Below are positions 1-8,009 of a stretch of 8,009 nucleotides of DNA, in pieces. The stretch spans positions 1-8,009 of the forward strand of contig CAJYRH010000083.1 of NCBI GenBank assembly GCA_913776795.1, given 5' to 3'. Each line of letters opens with the position of its first letter. Position 1 is the stretch's first letter. Origin of the DNA: an uncultured Pseudorhodoferax sp. (GTDB lineage: Bacteria > Pseudomonadota > Gammaproteobacteria > Burkholderiales > Burkholderiaceae). The translations under genes and the position numbers were made by a program. The notes beneath the pieces are model-generated. The model searched no databases and had not been told where the DNA came from. It worked only from the letters and a program-made list of their open reading frames with translations.

Positions 1-6
1 GACGCG

Positions 7-1062
7 ATGCCCAGAGAATCCCTGTCGACCCCCACCGCTTCGGTCGCGCAAGAGCAGCCCCTGCGCTTCGCACCGCCCCGCCGGGCAACAGCCTCAGCGC
101 CGCAGCGCTGGCGCGTCGAGGACGTGCAGGCCCTGATGGACCTGCCGTTCAACGAACTGCTGTTCCGCGCCCAGACCGTACACCGCGCGCACTGGCCCGC
201 GGGCGACATCGAGCTGGCCACGCTGTTGTCGGTCAAAACGGGTGGTTGCCCCGAGAACTGCGGCTACTGTCCGCAGTCGGCCGCATTCGACACCGGCGTG
301 CAGGCGCAAAAGCTCATGTCGGTCGACGAGGTGCGCCGCGCCGCCCAGGCCGCCAAGGAAGCAGGTGCCACGCGCTTTTGCATGGGCGCGGCCTGGCGCG
401 CGCCCAAGGACCGCGACATCGCGAAGGTGGCCGAACTCGTGCGCACCGTGAAGGACCTGGGCCTGCAGTCCTGCGCCACGCTGGGCATGCTGGAGAAACA
501 CCAGGCCGAGGCCCTGCGCGACGCGGGACTGGACTACTACAACCACAACCTGGACACCGCGCCCGAGCACTACGCCGACATCGTCGACACGCGCATCGAC
601 CAGGACCGGCTCGACACGCTGGCCCAGGTGCGCGCTGCGGGCGACAACGTGTGCTGCGGCGGCATCGTCGGCATGGGCGAGGCGCCCGTGCACCGCGCCG
701 GCCTGATCGCACAGCTGGCCAACCTCGACCCGTACCCCGAGTCGGTGCCCATCAACAGCCTGGTGCGCGTGCCCGGCACGCCGCTGGCCGATGCCCCGCC
801 CATCGACCCGCTGGACTTCGTGCGCGTGATCGCCGTGGCGCGCATCACGATGCCGAGCGCGCGCGTGCGCCTGTCGGCCGGCCGCCAGCAGCTGGGCGAG
901 CCGGTGCAGGCGCTGTGCTTCCTGGCCGGCGCCAACTCCATCTTCTACGGCGACAAGCTGCTCGTGACCGGCAACCCCGATGCGGATGCAGACCGCCGGT
1001 TGCTGGACAAGCTGGGCTACGGCACCCACCCCATTTCCATCGAACAGGAGCAACACGCATGA
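7..1062 (+). CDS. bioB: Biotin synthase (radical SAM)
   Basis: BioB inserts sulfur into dethiobiotin to make biotin, the last step of biotin synthesis, in the cytoplasm. The 351-residue product carries the radical-SAM CxxxCxxC motif at C81, C85 and C88 ([14 protein letters not shown]), which binds the [4Fe-4S] cluster. The ligands of the auxiliary [2Fe-2S] cluster, which acts as sulfur donor, are also present: C125 (RFCMGAAWR), C156 (QSCATLGML), C216 ([12 protein letters not shown]) and R288 (ARVRLSAGR). All match E. coli C97, C128, C188 and R260 with a constant offset of 28. The offset reflects an Ala/Pro-rich N-terminal extension before RWRVEDVQ, where the E. coli protein begins its homology. 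This ATG is the only in-frame ATG ahead of the conserved region, but just 6 bases precede it, so no ribosome site can be judged and the frame is still open to the window edge. It is followed by an overlapping VOC gene, indicating cotranscription. Confidence 0.97.
   Translation: MPRESLSTPTASVAQEQPLRFAPPRRATASAPQRWRVEDVQALMDLPFNELLFRAQTVHRAHWPAGDIELATLLSVKTGGCPENCGYCPQSAAFDTGVQAQKLMSVDEVRRAAQAAKEAGATRFCMGAAWRAPKDRDIAKVAELVRTVKDLGLQSCATLGMLEKHQAEALRDAGLDYYNHNLDTAPEHYADIVDTRIDQDRLDTLAQVRAAGDNVCCGGIVGMGEAPVHRAGLIAQLANLDPYPESVPINSLVRVPGTPLADAPPIDPLDFVRVIAVARITMPSARVRLSAGRQQLGEPVQALCFLAGANSIFYGDKLLVTGNPDADADRRLLDKLGYGTHPISIEQEQHA
1046..1050 (+). promoter_or_regulatory. Ribosome binding site of the VOC gene
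   Basis: AGGAG lies 8 bases before the ATG at 1059, inside the last codons of bioB. It supports this ATG as the start and supports translation of the second gene from a bioB-containing transcript. Confidence 0.7.
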
Positions 1063-1534
1063 GCACCAACCACCGCCCCTTCCGCGTGCTGGGCATCCAG
1101 CAGATCGCCATCGGCGGCCCCGACAAGCAAAGGCTGCAAAAGCTCTGGGTCGAGATGCTGGGCCTGACGGTCACCGGCAACTTCCGCAGCGAGAGCGAGA
1201 ACGTGGACGAGGACATCTGCGCCATCGGCAGCGGCCCGACCAAGGTCGAGGTCGACCTCATGCAGCCGCTGGACCCCGAGAAGAAGCCCGCCGTGCACAC
1301 CACGCCGTTGAACCACGTGGGCCTGTGGATCGACGACCTGCCCAAGGCCGTGGAGTGGCTCACCGCCCAGGGCGTGCGTTTCGCGCCCGGTGGCATCCGC
1401 AAGGGTGCGGCCGGCTACGACATCTGCTTCCTGCACCCCAAGGCGAACGAGGCCTTTCCCATCGCGGGCGAGGGCGTGTTGATCGAACTGGTGCAGGCGC
1501 CACCGGAGGTGGCAGCGGCGCTGGCGCTGCCGGC

Positions 1535-1538
<4 letters not shown>
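1059..1538 (+). CDS. VOC/glyoxalase-superfamily protein
   Basis: A 159-residue protein with two VOC half-modules, the size of single-domain lactoylglutathione lyases or methylmalonyl-CoA epimerases. Module one starts [10 protein letters not shown] (residues 13-22) and contains VEVDLMQP (63-70); module two starts [10 protein letters not shown] (85-94) and ends VLIELVQAP (140-148). Candidate metal ligands by position in the fold are Q15, D66 (or E64), H86 and E143. Gln at the first site resembles human glyoxalase I (Q33), whereas the E. coli enzyme has His. The family binds a divalent metal and acts on glutathione thiohemiacetals, CoA thioesters or other small molecules; the substrate cannot be read from sequence. 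The start overlaps the bioB stop as ATGA and has a good AGGAG upstream. No signal peptide is seen, so it is cytosolic. It could be a glyoxalase I-like detoxifying enzyme or an epimerase; I am sure of the fold, not the reaction. Confidence 0.85.
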
Positions 1539-4576
<3,038 letters not shown>

Positions 4577-4592
4577 GCGGTGGTGGATGGGA

Positions 4593-4607
4593 CCGGGCAG
4601 GGCCCGG
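4593..4607. repeat. GC-only inverted repeat between SUOX-like gene and kinase gene
   Basis: CCGGGC and GCCCGG are separated by 3 bases within the 43-bp gap upstream of the kinase ATG. There is no T-run, so it is not a canonical intrinsic terminator. In mRNA it could form a small stable hairpin 17-31 bases before the kinase start. Confidence 0.35.
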
Positions 4608-4619
4608 GCGGCAGCTGCG

Positions 4620-5132
4620 TCACTGCACCTGCAATTGGTTCAACTGCCAGGCCGAGCGGTTGTAGAAGGTCTCGGTCTTCAACTCGGCCTTGCTGTCGAA
4701 CGGATAGATGATGAACAGCGGTCCCTTGTCGCGCACCGGCATGGGCTTGTCGTTGAGCAGCCGGGCCACGATGACCTGGTGCCGGGCCGCATCGCTGAAC
4801 GGGATGTCGGTCTTGTAGTCGTTGAGCGCCACGGCCACCAGCTTGTTGCCGCTGGCGCCTGCCGCAGCCAGCACATCGCGCAGCAGCGGGCCCGTGAAGC
4901 GCGTGGGACCGCTGTGCCAGGGTGTTTGCGTCGTGAAGCTGTGCTGGGGGAGCTTTTCCAGCATGGCCATGTCGAACTGCGCCTTCTGGCCCGCATTGGG
5001 CGAGCCCAGCTTGCCGGTGATGGTCAGCACCACGTCACCCGTGGGCCTGTCCAGCGCCGCAGCCAGGCCTGGCGCCAGCAGTGCCGCCAGCACGGCCAGC
5101 AGTCGAAGCGGTGGAGCGAGGAATGCAGGCAT
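4620..5132 (-). CDS. Exported SUOX-fold (molybdopterin-binding-like) protein lacking cysteine
   Basis: A 170-residue protein resembling the sulfite oxidase/YedY molybdopterin-binding fold (Pfam Oxidored_molyb type). Residues 1-26 form a Sec signal peptide: R10, a Leu/Ala core and an AxA-type site at GLAAA before LDRP. The mature part shows [10 protein letters not shown] (34-43), [10 protein letters not shown] (53-62), [11 protein letters not shown] (78-88), [10 protein letters not shown] (105-114), [13 protein letters not shown] (134-146) and a C-terminal [11 protein letters not shown]. True SUOX enzymes bind molybdenum through a Cys lying between the region matching LEKLP and that matching RFTGPLL. 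Here that segment is [13 protein letters not shown], and the whole protein contains no Cys. It is therefore probably not a classical molybdoenzyme, although automatic annotation would call it an oxidoreductase. The frame stays open upstream to 5459, but the start at 5132 is chosen because GAAAGG precedes it by 6 bases and the signal peptide begins there. The kinase gene follows 43 bp downstream. Confidence 0.8.
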   Translation of the reverse strand: MPAFLAPPLRLLAVLAALLAPGLAAALDRPTGDVVLTITGKLGSPNAGQKAQFDMAMLEKLPQHSFTTQTPWHSGPTRFTGPLLRDVLAAAGASGNKLVAVALNDYKTDIPFSDAARHQVIVARLLNDKPMPVRDKGPLFIIYPFDSKAELKTETFYNRSAWQLNQLQVQ

Positions 5133-5138
5133 GGAAGG

Positions 5139-5144
5139 CCTTTC
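5139..5144 (-). promoter_or_regulatory. Ribosome binding site of the SUOX-like gene
   Basis: On the minus strand GAAAGG lies 6 bases before the ATG at 5132. It decides this start over the longer open frame extending upstream. Confidence 0.6.
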
Positions 5145-5190
5145 GTGTGTGCGAACCGCAGCCTTGGGTATCAAAGCGTTTCTGTCCGCA

Positions 5191-5196
5191 ACTATA
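5191..5196 (-). promoter_or_regulatory. Possible -10 box of the SUOX-like/kinase operon
   Basis: TATAGT on the minus strand matches the sigma-70 -10 consensus at 5 of 6 positions and would give a leader of about 50 bases. At 16-18 bp upstream there is no good -35 (CGCCAA or similar), so the promoter would be weak or activator-dependent. This is a pattern match only. Confidence 0.35.
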
Positions 5197-5290
5197 GCGA
5201 GTTCGTTGAGAAATTGGCGCGAAAGGTGCGCAGATGAACGACGGTCCGGATAGCGCGCCGCCAACCGGCCAACGGCCCTGACCGGCTCCG

Positions 5291-5303
5291 TGCGGCGGCC
5301 GCA
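5291..5303. repeat. Short GC inverted repeat after the winged-helix gene
   Basis: TGCGG and CCGCA are separated by 3 bases, about 30 bases past the stop of the 88-residue gene. There is no T-tract on either side, so this is at best a weak pause or processing hairpin. Confidence 0.25.
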
Positions 5304-5331
5304 GCTCCGGCCCCCGGGTCGCCCTGCTGCA

Positions 5332-5594
5332 TCAACGCAGCACTGCGCCGAGCCGCTCCCGCCCCGCGAGAGTGATATGGGCAACCCAGCGCCCTTCCAG
5401 CAGCACCACGCGGGCCCAGCCCGGCCCGCGCACGCCGCCGATGGCGGCATCGCCCACAAGCGTGAGCTCGCGCATCAACACGCTGGCCTCCAGGCCCAGG
5501 CGCTTGCCCAGGCGTGGCAGCGCCAGGCCATCGTCGGCGGGCGCAGTGGCCAGTTCCTGCAGGATGCGCAGGGCCAGCGGGACGCCGTCGTCCA

Positions 5595-5598
<4 letters not shown>
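5332..5598 (-). CDS. Small winged-helix-like protein coupled to YdeP-family gene
   Basis: An 88-residue protein with no signal peptide and no Cys. The predicted shape is helix (LALRILQELA, residues 8-17), then a helix-turn-helix-like pair (LALPRLGKRLGL, 25-36, and EASVLMRELTLVGDA, 37-51), then a beta hairpin resembling a wing (GPGWARVVLLEGRWVAHI, 58-75) and a final helix (LAGRERLGAVL). This suggests a small ArsR/MarR-like DNA-binding module, although it could be a protein-interaction winged helix. The first ATG overlaps the stop of the oxidoreductase gene (ATGA at 5598-5595), implying translational coupling; a second ATG follows immediately. The tight link suggests that it regulates or assists the oxidoreductase, for example as an autoregulator or a maturation factor. 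I recognise no specific named family. Confidence 0.72.
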
Positions 5599-7928
<2,330 letters not shown>

Positions 7929-7947
7929 TGGAGGTGGGCCCGGTACT

Positions 7948-7962
7948 GCGGGCGCTGCCCGC
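7948..7962. repeat. GC inverted repeat upstream of the oxidoreductase start
   Basis: GCGGGC and GCCCGC are separated by 3 bases, about 20-34 bases upstream of the chosen ATG. It could form a leader hairpin if the mRNA starts further upstream, or be coding if the 8003 start is used. No promoter boxes are recognisable in 7929-8009. Confidence 0.3.
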
Positions 7963-8009
7963 GGCGGCGCCGACAATGCCGCAGGCCGTGTGCGGGCGGC
8001 CATCCTCGC

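Larger units (their letters stand above)
5133..5331. other. Intergenic region upstream of the sensor pair
   Basis: This 199-bp gap separates two minus-strand units and holds no credible gene. Its part near 5160-5220 is visibly richer in A/T than the surrounding coding sequence, as expected of a promoter region. Its distal part (5270-5330) is very GC-rich with short inverted repeats. Confidence 0.6.

Noticed and set aside
94..1056. A 320-codon antisense frame across bioB.
   Set aside because: Low-complexity His/Val/Ala/Arg translation with no domain; a shadow of bioB codon bias.
246..1058. In-frame upstream extension of the VOC gene back to 246.
   Set aside because: The extension lies over bioB in another frame and is Arg/Pro/Gly-rich. 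The ATG at 1059 has a ribosome site, and VOC homology begins just after it.
4593..4607. Intrinsic terminator between the SUOX-like gene and the kinase gene.
   Set aside because: The hairpin has no following T-run and the two genes look cotranscribed.
5133..5459. N-terminal extension of the SUOX-like protein to 5459, giving 279 residues.
   Set aside because: The added part overlaps the winged-helix gene and the promoter-like gap and shows no homology. The ATG at 5132 has a ribosome site and opens a proper signal peptide.

Overview
The window comes from a high-GC proteobacterium, most likely a beta-proteobacterium of the Burkholderiales (Comamonadaceae-like). This rests on the strong G/C bias at third codon positions, the extended N-terminus of BioB, and the style of the hybrid kinase and YdeP-type oxidoreductase. 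No marker gene settles the genus. All six genes read as intact; I see no insertion sequences, tRNAs, rRNAs, CRISPR arrays or phage genes.

Layout. Positions 7-1538 (+ strand) hold a two-gene unit: bioB (biotin synthase) and a VOC/glyoxalase-fold protein, joined by an ATGA stop/start overlap. Positions 1535-5132 (- strand) hold a signal-transduction pair: a short exported protein of the sulfite-oxidase/YedY molybdopterin-binding fold (4620-5132), and 43 bp downstream a 1013-residue membrane hybrid histidine kinase with two receiver domains and an HPt domain (1535-4576). The kinase and the VOC gene converge and share one palindromic CTAG as both stop codons. Positions 5332-7928 (- strand) hold a cytoplasmic FdhF/YdeP-family molybdopterin oxidoreductase and an 88-residue winged-helix-like protein, again overlapping by ATGA. 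A 199-bp gap (5133-5331) separates the two minus-strand units and probably carries the promoter of the sensor pair.

How they may work together. The bioB unit is housekeeping metabolism. The minus strand is themed on molybdopterin folds: a genuine-looking molybdoenzyme with a Cys at the metal-ligand position, and a secreted SUOX-fold protein with no cysteine at all, which therefore cannot supply the usual Cys thiolate to molybdenum. That second protein sits directly upstream of a kinase whose periplasmic part looks like a helical bundle. The most interesting hypothesis is that it is a repurposed ligand-binding or redox-sensing partner of the kinase, by analogy with TorT/TorS, rather than an enzyme. 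No separate response regulator is encoded here, so the output of the phosphorelay lies elsewhere.
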